A DNA stretch of 12,056 bases from Paenibacillaceae bacterium UBA6304. Lineage in GTDB: Bacteria; Bacillota; Bacilli; Paenibacillales; Paenibacillaceae. Location of the stretch: NCBI GenBank assembly GCA_002439285.1, contig DJTQ01000447.1, positions 1 through 12,056 on the forward strand, written 5' to 3'. The position numbers were made by a program, and so were the translations under genes. Below are positions 6,605 through 12,056 of this stretch, one piece after another (the first letter of the stretch is position 1; each line of letters starts with the position of its first letter). The notes below the pieces were generated by a model that saw nothing but the letters and a program-made list of their open reading frames with translations, did no database searches and was not told where the DNA came from.

Positions 6605-6629
6605 CTGCAAAGTTTGTCAAATTTTGCAG
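6605..6629. promoter_or_regulatory. 25-nt dyad upstream of radA (operator or RNA hairpin)
   Basis: Left arm CTGCAAAGTTTG (6605-6616) and right arm CAAATTTTGCAG (6618-6629) are complementary at 11 of 12 positions; the remaining pair is G-T, and the centre is one base (T6617). The dyad ends 3 nt before the purine-rich ribosome binding site of radA (GGAGAAGGAGAG). There is no T run after it, so it is not a terminator. As DNA it looks like a repressor operator. As RNA it could form an 11-bp hairpin next to the ribosome binding site. It does not match the Bacillus LexA box (CGAAC-N4-GTTCG), the CtsR box, CIRCE or the Fur/PerR boxes as I know them. Confidence 0.65.
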
Positions 6630-6648
6630 TGTGGAGAAGGAGAGATAA

Positions 6649-8016
6649 ATGGTTAAAGTAAAGACAAAGTTTAATTGTACCGAATGCGGATATGAATCGC
6701 CTAAATGGTATGGGAAATGTCCGGGATGCGGGTCTTGGAACACCATGGTGGAAGAGACGGAAAAAGTAGTCAAGACTCAAGGTCTTACTTCGGGCTTATT
6801 TCATACGAAAGAAAAGCCGCTTCCGATCATAAATATAGAAAGCGGCCAAGAGCCGCGGATTCAGACGGGAATTACCGAGCTAAACCGCGTTCTTGGCGGC
6901 GGGATCGTTCCGGGATCGCTGATTCTGGTAGGCGGTGACCCCGGTATCGGGAAATCCACGCTCTTGCTGCAAACCTCACACGAAATGGCCAAGGCGGGGC
7001 TTCGGGTACTGTATATTTCCGGGGAGGAATCGACCCGACAGACCAAGCTTCGTGCGGAGAGACTCGGTGCGTTGTCACCTGAGTTATATGTATTGTGCGA
7101 GAGCGCCATGGACGGAATCGAAGAGGCTATAGACCAGGTGAAACCTGATTTTTTGGTCATCGATTCCATTCAGACGGTCTATTTGCCGGAAGTCACGAGT
7201 GCGCCGGGAAGCGTATCCCAGGTTCGCGAGTGCACGGCCCGCTTCATGCGGATCTCCAAAGGGCAGGGCATCGCCACGGTGCTGGTGGGCCACGTCACCA
7301 AAGAGGGCGCTATTGCGGGACCGCGTATGCTGGAACATATGGTGGACTCGGTGCTCTATTTTGAAGGCGAGCGTCATCATTCCTACAGGCTGCTCCGGGC
7401 AGTGAAGAACCGGTTCGGTTCAACCAATGAAATCGGCATCTTCGAAATGAATGAAGCCGGGCTGGCGGAAGTAACGAACCCTTCGGAATTGTTCTTGTCC
7501 GAACGTCCGCTGGGTGTTGCGGGATCTACGGTCGTAGCCTCCATGGAGGGAACCCGGCCGATGCTGGTGGAGCTTCAGGCGCTGATCGCGTCGACCCAAT
7601 TCCCTTCACCCCGAAGAATGGCAACCGGGGTGGATCATCACCGGATGAACCTGATTATTGCGGTGCTTGAGAAACGGATGGGCATGTTCCTGCAGAACCA
7701 GGACGCATATGTCAACCTTGCCGGAGGCGTCAAACTCGATGAACCAGCTGTAGATCTTGCGATCGCCGTTAGTATCGCCTCCAGCTTCCGTGATCTGCCG
7801 ACCAAACCTTACGATGTTTTCTTCGGTGAGGTCGGGTTAACGGGCGAGGTCCGGGCGGTTTCCAGGGCGGAACAACGGGTGAAGGAAGCGGCCAAATTGG
7901 GATTTAAACGGGTCATTCTCCCCGAGAAGAGCATGAAAGGGTGGAAAGGTCCCAAGGAAGTACAATTAATCGGTGTAAATACCGTTGCAGATGCGCTAGC
8001 TGTTGCGTTAGATTAG
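6649..8016 (+). CDS. radA: RadA (Sms), DNA repair and branch-migration ATPase
   Basis: This 455-residue RecA-like protein helps process recombination intermediates and drives branch migration. The N-terminal zinc finger has Cys10, Cys13, Cys24 and Cys27. The ATPase core has Walker [11 protein letters not shown] (95-104) and the RadA-specific KNRFG motif (253-257). The C-terminal third is a Lon-protease-like domain (including [14 protein letters not shown]), which acts as a DNA-binding scaffold rather than a protease in this family. AAGGAG precedes the ATG by 8 nt. The radA stop is 10 nt before the disA ATG, so the two are co-transcribed and probably translationally coupled. In B. subtilis RadA and DisA act in the same DNA-integrity response. 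Normal length, no defects. Confidence 0.97.
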   Translation: MVKVKTKFNCTECGYESPKWYGKCPGCGSWNTMVEETEKVVKTQGLTSGLFHTKEKPLPIINIESGQEPRIQTGITELNRVLGGGIVPGSLILVGGDPGIGKSTLLLQTSHEMAKAGLRVLYISGEESTRQTKLRAERLGALSPELYVLCESAMDGIEEAIDQVKPDFLVIDSIQTVYLPEVTSAPGSVSQVRECTARFMRISKGQGIATVLVGHVTKEGAIAGPRMLEHMVDSVLYFEGERHHSYRLLRAVKNRFGSTNEIGIFEMNEAGLAEVTNPSELFLSERPLGVAGSTVVASMEGTRPMLVELQALIASTQFPSPRRMATGVDHHRMNLIIAVLEKRMGMFLQNQDAYVNLAGGVKLDEPAVDLAIAVSIASSFRDLPTKPYDVFFGEVGLTGEVRAVSRAEQRVKEAAKLGFKRVILPEKSMKGWKGPKEVQLIGVNTVADALAVALD

Positions 8017-8026
8017 GGGGCACTAA

Positions 8027-9106
8027 ATGATGAAGGAAACAACCCAAGCGGAGAAAATGAATGATTTGCTTAGGCTCGTTGCGCCGGGTACCGCCTTTCG
8101 CGATGGGCTAGAGAATGTACTCCGGGCCAAGACCGGCGGCCTCATTGTCGTCGGCTACAGCCCGGAAGTGATGGAAGTGGTGGAAGGCGGTTTCTCCATA
8201 AACTGCGATTTTTCGCCAAACTATTTATACGAACTCGCTAAAATGGACGGGGCGATTATTTTAAGCGAGGACCTGAAACGGATCCTGTACGCCAACACCC
8301 AGCTCATCCCGGATTCCTCCATCTCCTCGGCTGAGACCGGTATCCGTCACCGTACGGCGGAACGGGTAGCCAAACAGACGGGCAAGCTTGTCGTATCGAT
8401 CTCTCAGCGGCGGAACATCATTACGCTATATCAAGGCGCCTTGCGGTATGCCCTGAAGGAAATCGGCGTCATTCTTACGAAAGCCAACCAGGCGATTCAG
8501 ACGCTGGAGAAATATAGATCTGTACTGAATCAGGCCCTGACCAACCTGAGTGCTTCAGAGTTCGAGGAATTGGTTACAATACCGGAAGTCATCAATGTGA
8601 TCCAGCGGGTGGAAATGGTCATCCGGATCAAAATGGAGATCAAGCGGTTTATCAATGAGCTCGGAACCGAGGGCCGGCTGATCAGCATGCAGATGGAGGA
8701 ACTGGTCAGTAATATGGAGGAAGAGGCTTGGTTGCTCTATAAGGATTATGCCAAGGACGGCAGCGACGACGCGATTCGTGAAATGATTCTCGGACTCAAG
8801 CGTTCTAGCGATGATGAACTGCTGGACGACAACCATATTGCACGTCTGCTCGGTTATCCTGCTTCAGTGGCTGTCTCGGAAGATCTTGTCTCTCCCCGCG
8901 GCTACCGCGTGCTGAACAAGATTCCGCGCCTTCCGAATGTAATTATTCACAATCTGGTAGATCGTTTCCAGGATCTTCCGAGCGTCTTGATGGCTACGAT
9001 CGAAGAACTGGATGAGGTGGATGGCATCGGTGAGGTGCGCGCCCGCGCGATTAAGGAAGGCTTGAAGCGTCTTCAGGAACAAGTGTTCATTGACAGGCAA
9101 ATTTAA
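8027..9106 (+). CDS. disA: DisA, DNA integrity scanning diadenylate cyclase
   Basis: This 359-residue enzyme makes cyclic di-AMP from two ATP and stops when it meets branched DNA. The N-terminal DAC domain (about 1-145) has DGA (74-76) and RHRTAE (107-112), the two hallmark motifs of the diadenylate cyclase active site. A helical spine follows, and the C-terminal helix-hairpin-helix domain ([12 protein letters not shown], roughly residues 325-345) binds DNA. The family forms octamers. The start may be either of two adjacent ATG codons (8027 or 8030). AGGGGG, overlapping the radA stop, is the ribosome binding site. No glimmer of truncation; all catalytic motifs are present. The gene is followed by a 51-nt gap without a terminator, so pssA is probably on the same transcript. 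Confidence 0.97.
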   Translation: MMKETTQAEKMNDLLRLVAPGTAFRDGLENVLRAKTGGLIVVGYSPEVMEVVEGGFSINCDFSPNYLYELAKMDGAIILSEDLKRILYANTQLIPDSSISSAETGIRHRTAERVAKQTGKLVVSISQRRNIITLYQGALRYALKEIGVILTKANQAIQTLEKYRSVLNQALTNLSASEFEELVTIPEVINVIQRVEMVIRIKMEIKRFINELGTEGRLISMQMEELVSNMEEEAWLLYKDYAKDGSDDAIREMILGLKRSSDDELLDDNHIARLLGYPASVAVSEDLVSPRGYRVLNKIPRLPNVIIHNLVDRFQDLPSVLMATIEELDEVDGIGEVRARAIKEGLKRLQEQVFIDRQI

Positions 9107-9157
9107 TTCTCCTACAATCAAATGATGATGTTAAGGATATCTATTTGAGGTGAAAAG

Positions 9158-9889
9158 ATGATTACTAAATCAATTCCGAACCTGTTTACCTTGGGTAACC
9201 TGTTTCTCGGAATGCTGGCCATGATGCTTGCGGTTGAAGGCAGATTCAGCCTGGCTGCGATTATGGTTATCGTCGCTATGCTGCTGGACGGCCTTGACGG
9301 ACGTGTGGCCAGAGCTTTGAACTGTCAAAGCGAATTCGGCAAGCAGCTTGACTCGTTATCGGATATCATCTCCTTTGGCATTGCTCCAGCACTCATAATG
9401 TATTTGATTTCTTTCCATGACCTGCCTCAAACCGGGCTTGTTTGGGTCGTTACGGCGATCTTTCCGATGTGCGGTGCGCTGAGACTGGCCAGATTCAATG
9501 TCCAAAAAGGAATTCCGGGTTACTTCATTGGTCTGCCTATTCCCGCTGCCGGTGGTGTTCTGGCAACTTTATCGCTGTTTCACAAAGACTTCACTGCGCC
9601 TTATTTCATTATCTCGATGCTATTGCTGTCCTACTTGATGGTAAGCTCGGTCAAATATCCGAATTTCAAGAAGCTCGGTTTGCCGAGAAAGGCCGTGGCC
9701 ATTACTCCGTTTGTCGTAATATTGGCTGTAGCGATTGCAGTGATGTTTCCGGAGCAGATCTCCAAACTGATCTTCGTCCCGTTAGTGCTGTATGCGGGGT
9801 ACGGATTGAAACAGAACATCGATAAATTGTTACGCCGGAAGCGGCGGAACGATGATGATTCCGAACGGGCATACCGTCCAAAACGATAA
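9158..9889 (+). CDS. pssA: CDP-diacylglycerol-serine O-phosphatidyltransferase
   Basis: This 243-residue integral membrane enzyme condenses CDP-diacylglycerol with serine to phosphatidylserine, the precursor of phosphatidylethanolamine. The CDP-alcohol phosphotransferase signature DG-x2-AR-x8-G-x3-D-x3-D is complete: Asp47, Gly48, Ala51, Arg52, Gly61, Asp65 and Asp69. Several hydrophobic segments follow, and the C-terminus is strongly basic (KLLRRKRRN). The serine specificity is inferred from overall resemblance to the Gram-positive PssA type (SIPNLFTLGNLFLGM at the N-terminus); the related phosphatidylglycerophosphate synthase is less likely. GAGGTG precedes the ATG by 5 nt. In B. subtilis, as I recall, pssA sits with psd elsewhere, so its place after disA is a lineage feature. 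No psd is in this window. Confidence 0.92.
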   Translation: MITKSIPNLFTLGNLFLGMLAMMLAVEGRFSLAAIMVIVAMLLDGLDGRVARALNCQSEFGKQLDSLSDIISFGIAPALIMYLISFHDLPQTGLVWVVTAIFPMCGALRLARFNVQKGIPGYFIGLPIPAAGGVLATLSLFHKDFTAPYFIISMLLLSYLMVSSVKYPNFKKLGLPRKAVAITPFVVILAVAIAVMFPEQISKLIFVPLVLYAGYGLKQNIDKLLRRKRRNDDDSERAYRPKR

Positions 9890-9900
9890 GAGAAACCAGA

Positions 9901-9945
9901 AAAAGGCATTGCCTTCTGCATTGTGCGGAAAGCGATGCCTTTTTT
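9901..9945. terminator. Bidirectional terminator between pssA and the minus-strand gene
   Basis: AAAAGGCATTGC (9901-9912) pairs with GCGATGCCTTTT (9932-9943) over 12 bp with one wobble pair. A runs lie on the left and T runs on the right, so it can act in both directions. It ends radA-disA-pssA on the plus strand and would also end the converging gene at 9998-10393. Confidence 0.9.
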
Positions 9946-9997
9946 CGGTCTTGAAAATTTATAATCTAAGGACATTTTTTGGACATCATAGAACACC

Positions 9998-10393
9998 TTA
10001 GGACAAATTGAATAAGCCCAAAGTGGAGCATTTCTGCGATTCTTTTTCCAGCACTTCGTTAAGCTCGATACCGAGCAGGTTACAAAGCGCCGAAGTATAG
10101 AACAAGCTGCGCCCCAGTTCATTGCTGATAGCATCCCGACAGTTTTCGCATAATTCTCCCCGGACGTGCTCATTGATTCTCTCTTTGGCCTGCTCGAGAC
10201 TCATTCCCGGTTCGAATTCCTGTTTGGTGGCATGAAGCTCAACACAGCCGCATTCGGTAACCGCTTTGGTCACGGTACGGACGGCAGCGGCATTGGTTTG
10301 TCCCATTTTGGACATGACGTCCAACAGACTGCGGTGACGGAGCAACAGTTCAGAAACTTGGTCTTGAAAAGATTGAAGGCTCGGTGCGCTCAT
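9998..10393 (-). CDS. Small cysteine-containing protein of unknown function
   Basis: This 131-residue soluble protein has no recognised catalytic motif. It is predicted mostly helical, without signal peptide or membrane segment. Cysteines fall at 48, 50 (CGC), 82, 85 (CENC), 104 and 122, so metal binding or redox chemistry is possible. The segment about 90-120 (NELGRSLFYTSALCNLLGIELNEVLEKE) echoes the helix pattern of MazG-type nucleotide pyrophosphohydrolases, but the EExxD metal ligands are incomplete (NELGR), so activity cannot be assumed. From memory, similar Paenibacillus proteins may carry the label DUF1573; I could not verify that. The start is supported by GAGGTGG 7 nt ahead of the ATG. 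It has its own strong promoter and converges on pssA, so it is a separate single-gene unit inserted in an otherwise plus-strand region. Confidence 0.85.
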   Translation of the reverse strand: MSAPSLQSFQDQVSELLLRHRSLLDVMSKMGQTNAAAVRTVTKAVTECGCVELHATKQEFEPGMSLEQAKERINEHVRGELCENCRDAISNELGRSLFYTSALCNLLGIELNEVLEKESQKCSTLGLFNLS

Positions 10394-10426
10394 TTTCCAT
10401 CCACCTCAATATTATGAATTGAGTTC

Positions 10427-10455
10427 ATTATATGCCACCCTTTCCCCCTAATCAA
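10427..10455 (-). promoter_or_regulatory. Sigma-A promoter of the small minus-strand gene
   Basis: On the minus strand TTGATT (10450-10455), a 17-nt spacer and a perfect TATAAT (10427-10432) form a near-consensus vegetative promoter. The ATG at 10393 lies about 27 nt downstream of the expected start site. An imperfect dyad, TGAATTGAGTTCA (10415-10427), lies at the expected transcription start and could be an operator. The gene should be well expressed during growth. Confidence 0.82.
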
Positions 10456-10580
10456 CCAGAAATCCCCTTCTGAGCGGGTTCTTATCGAAATTAGGCCGGA
10501 CGGGGTCGGCAAAAAAAGTTGCTCCACCTCCGGTTACGCCGCTAAAAATTGGATCATACTGGATATTGATGATACATATC

Positions 10581-10588
10581 AGGAGGTG
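10581..10588 (+). promoter_or_regulatory. Ribosome binding site of yacL
   Basis: AGGAGGTG lies 9 nt ahead of the ATG at 10598. An in-frame GTG at 10586 is part of this element and is therefore not the start. No convincing promoter could be fixed in 10456-10580; TTGCTC (10519) with CTAAAA 17 nt on is the best weak candidate. Confidence 0.85.
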
Positions 10589-10597
10589 AAGAGCGTC

Positions 10598-11686
10598 ATG
10601 CTGAAAAAGAGTTTATTGATCATATCCGGACTTTGCGGAGCGTGGTTCGGGTATACCATGGAGGGGGCCCCGGGAGTATTCCCTCAGCCGCTCAAGAGCT
10701 GGTTTGGCGAAATGAGTCCCTTGGCGGCACAAATGATACTGGCGGCGGCAGGGGCCTGCTTGTTTTTATTTCTGTTCTCGCTTGCGGCCGATGTAGTCTC
10801 TGTTAAGGTGAAACAGTGGATCACGGCGCTGACTCAAATCCCGATGAAGGATATGGCGGCGGGAGCGGCCGGACTGACTGCAGGACTTCTTCTTTCTTTA
10901 ATGGTCTATCCCGTTTTGTCATGGTTTGGAACCTTGGAAAGTTTTGCCCAGTTTGCGGTCTCCATGCTGCTCGGCTACATCGGCTTGTATGTCGGGTTGG
11001 AGAAGAAGGAGGAGCTGTCATCCTTATGGATTTCAGGAAAATGGGGCAGCGGGAATCAGGAGGAAGAGCGGCGGTTAGAGGAACACAAGATTTTGGATAC
11101 CAGCGTTATTATTGACGGGCGGATCGCCGACATTTGCAAAACCGGCTTTATCGAAGGAACGATCGTGATTCCGGAATTCGTGCTGGAGGAGCTTCAACAT
11201 ATCGCCGATTCGTCCGATTTGCTAAAACGGAACCGCGGTCGGCGGGGTCTGGATATTCTGAATAAAATTCAGAAGGAACTCGATGTGAAGGTCATGATTT
11301 ACGAAGGGGATTTCGAAGAGATCTCCGAAGTCGACAGCAAGCTGGTCAAGCTGGCCAAGGTGTTGCAAGGCAAAGTCGTGACCAATGATTTCAACCTGAA
11401 CAAGGTGTGCGAACTGCAGGGCGTCTCCGTGCTGAACATTAACGATCTCGCCAATGCGGTCAAACCGGTTGTGCTTCCGGGCGAGGAAATCATGGTGCAG
11501 GTGATCAAGGACGGCAAGGAACATGGACAAGGCGTCGCCTACCTGGATGACGGTACAATGATCGTCGTTGAAGGCGGCCGCGATTTTATCGGCACGATTA
11601 CCGAGGTGCTGGTAACGAGCGTATTGCAAACCTCGGCGGGCCGGATGATCTTCGCCAAACCGAAACTGTTGGAAAAAGCCCAGTAA
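10598..11686 (+). CDS. yacL: YacL-type PIN and TRAM domain membrane protein
   Basis: This 362-residue protein has four predicted membrane segments (about 5-21, 42-64, 86-106 and 116-134), a charged linker (about 135-163), a PIN nuclease domain (about 164-290) and a C-terminal TRAM domain (about 292-353). PIN acidic residues that would bind the metal are Asp167 (ILDTS), Glu198 (LEELQ), Asp246 (EVDSK) and Asp264 (TNDFN), so the nuclease site looks intact. The architecture and the position between disA and ispD match B. subtilis YacL, a putative membrane-anchored RNase of poorly known role. TRAM domains bind RNA, which suggests a tRNA or mRNA target at the inner membrane face; this is inference. 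ispD follows after 94 nt without an obvious terminator, so they may share a transcript. Confidence 0.93.
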   Translation: MLKKSLLIISGLCGAWFGYTMEGAPGVFPQPLKSWFGEMSPLAAQMILAAAGACLFLFLFSLAADVVSVKVKQWITALTQIPMKDMAAGAAGLTAGLLLSLMVYPVLSWFGTLESFAQFAVSMLLGYIGLYVGLEKKEELSSLWISGKWGSGNQEEERRLEEHKILDTSVIIDGRIADICKTGFIEGTIVIPEFVLEELQHIADSSDLLKRNRGRRGLDILNKIQKELDVKVMIYEGDFEEISEVDSKLVKLAKVLQGKVVTNDFNLNKVCELQGVSVLNINDLANAVKPVVLPGEEIMVQVIKDGKEHGQGVAYLDDGTMIVVEGGRDFIGTITEVLVTSVLQTSAGRMIFAKPKLLEKAQ

Positions 11687-11709
11687 ATTCGGTATGATGG
11701 GAGATAAAT

Positions 11710-11751
11710 GCGGGAATAGAGATGGTGGTTTGAACAACCGCTCGATCCCGC
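11710..11751 (+). other. Compound stem-loop between yacL and ispD
   Basis: GCGGGA (11710-11715) pairs with TCCCGC (11746-11751), GAG (11719-11721) with CTC (11741-11743), and GGTT (11727-11730) with AACC (11736-11739) around a TGAAC loop. Small internal loops separate the stems. No T run follows, so it is not a standard terminator. It ends about 30 nt before the ispD start and could be an mRNA processing or stability element, or a protein binding site. Confidence 0.45.
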
Positions 11752-11780
11752 TTAATATCTGGCAGGTGAGGCAAGAGATC

Positions 11781-12056
11781 ATGACAATGGAATCCGCAAA
11801 GGCAGCCGGGGTTATCGTGGTGGCGGCCGGCCGGGGAACGAGAATGGGCACGAAGGAGAGCAAACAGTTTCTTTTCCTTCAGGATAAGCCGATCATCATT
11901 CATACACTGGAAGTGTTTGACCGCCATCCCTTGATCAGTGAAATCGTGCTGGTTACCGGGGAGCAGGATGTGGAACGATGCCGCGCCTGGATCGCCGAGT
12001 ATGGCATTAAGAAACAAGTAAACGTAATACCGGGCGGCGCCGAGCGTCAGCATTCG
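11781..12056 (+). CDS. ispD: IspD, MEP cytidylyltransferase (5' part)
   Basis: The first 92 codons are present and the frame runs off the window. The enzyme joins 2-C-methyl-D-erythritol 4-phosphate to CTP, giving CDP-methylerythritol and pyrophosphate in the non-mevalonate isoprenoid pathway. The glycine-rich nucleotide-binding motif VVAAGRGTRMG (13-23) is followed by KESKQF (25-30). GGAERQHS (85-92) is the start of the second conserved substrate-site motif. The family is about 230 residues long, so roughly 60% is missing. AGGTGAGG (11764-11771) precedes the ATG by 9 nt; an ATG two codons later (11787) is an alternative start. ispF commonly follows ispD in this locus, but lies outside the window. 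Confidence 0.95.
   Translation, partial: MTMESAKAAGVIVVAAGRGTRMGTKESKQFLFLQDKPIIIHTLEVFDRHPLISEIVLVTGEQDVERCRAWIAEYGIKKQVNVIPGGAERQHS

Noticed and set aside
6605..6629. CtsR or LexA box upstream of radA
   Set aside because: TTTGTCAAA contains GTCAAA only once, with no tandem RGTCAAA copy, and the dyad does not fit the CGAAC-N4-GTTCG pattern of Bacillus LexA sites.
9631..10173. Minus-strand ORF of 180 codons overlapping pssA and the small gene
   Set aside because: It crosses the pssA coding end, the bidirectional terminator and another frame of the small gene, without ribosome binding site or domain.
10586..10597. yacL start at GTG 10586
   Set aside because: The GTG is part of AGGAGGTG, the ribosome binding site for the ATG at 10598.
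11222..11863. Minus-strand ORF of 213 codons opposite yacL and ispD
   Set aside because: It is antisense to two recognised genes and has no domain or start signals.

Overview
The window is a piece of core chromosome from a Gram-positive Bacillota bacterium, most probably Paenibacillus or a close relative. The basis is the gene set and order (ctsR-mcsA-mcsB-clpC, radA-disA, yacL, ispD), strong AGGAGG-type ribosome binding sites, moderate GC content, and pssA lying between disA and yacL, which differs from the Bacillus subtilis order as I recall it. The genus is an inference; no rRNA or tRNA gene is present to settle it.

Layout. Positions 1-44 are the tail and terminator of an upstream gene outside the window. 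Positions 45-695 hold no convincing gene but contain two diverged copies of a block of about 190 bp, each carrying four evenly placed 27-nt imperfect palindromes. A HAD-superfamily hydrolase gene (696-1406, minus strand) follows, with a perfect match to the CcpA cre consensus just ahead of its start. It is divergent from the class III heat-shock operon ctsR-mcsA-mcsB-clpC (1782-6378), which has a clear sigma-A promoter and a tandem CtsR operator, and which ends at a terminator at 6434-6465. Next comes radA-disA-pssA (6649-9889), preceded by a striking 25-nt dyad directly upstream of the radA ribosome binding site and closed by a bidirectional terminator. A small cysteine-containing gene of unknown function (9998-10393, minus strand) converges on that terminator and has its own near-consensus promoter. 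The window ends with yacL (PIN-TRAM membrane protein) and the first 92 codons of ispD.

How the genes work together. CtsR represses its own operon. McsB, activated by McsA, phosphorylates arginines on CtsR and on damaged proteins, and ClpC (with ClpP, encoded elsewhere) unfolds phosphoarginine-marked substrates. RadA (branch-migration helicase) and DisA (DNA-scanning c-di-AMP synthase) form a DNA-integrity pair. PssA makes phosphatidylserine, the precursor of phosphatidylethanolamine. YacL is a likely membrane-anchored RNase, and IspD belongs to the MEP isoprenoid pathway.

No mobile element with a transposase, CRISPR array, phage gene or clearly new multigene system is visible. The least explained items are the palindromic repeat blocks, the radA-proximal dyad, the small minus-strand gene and the stem-loop ahead of ispD.
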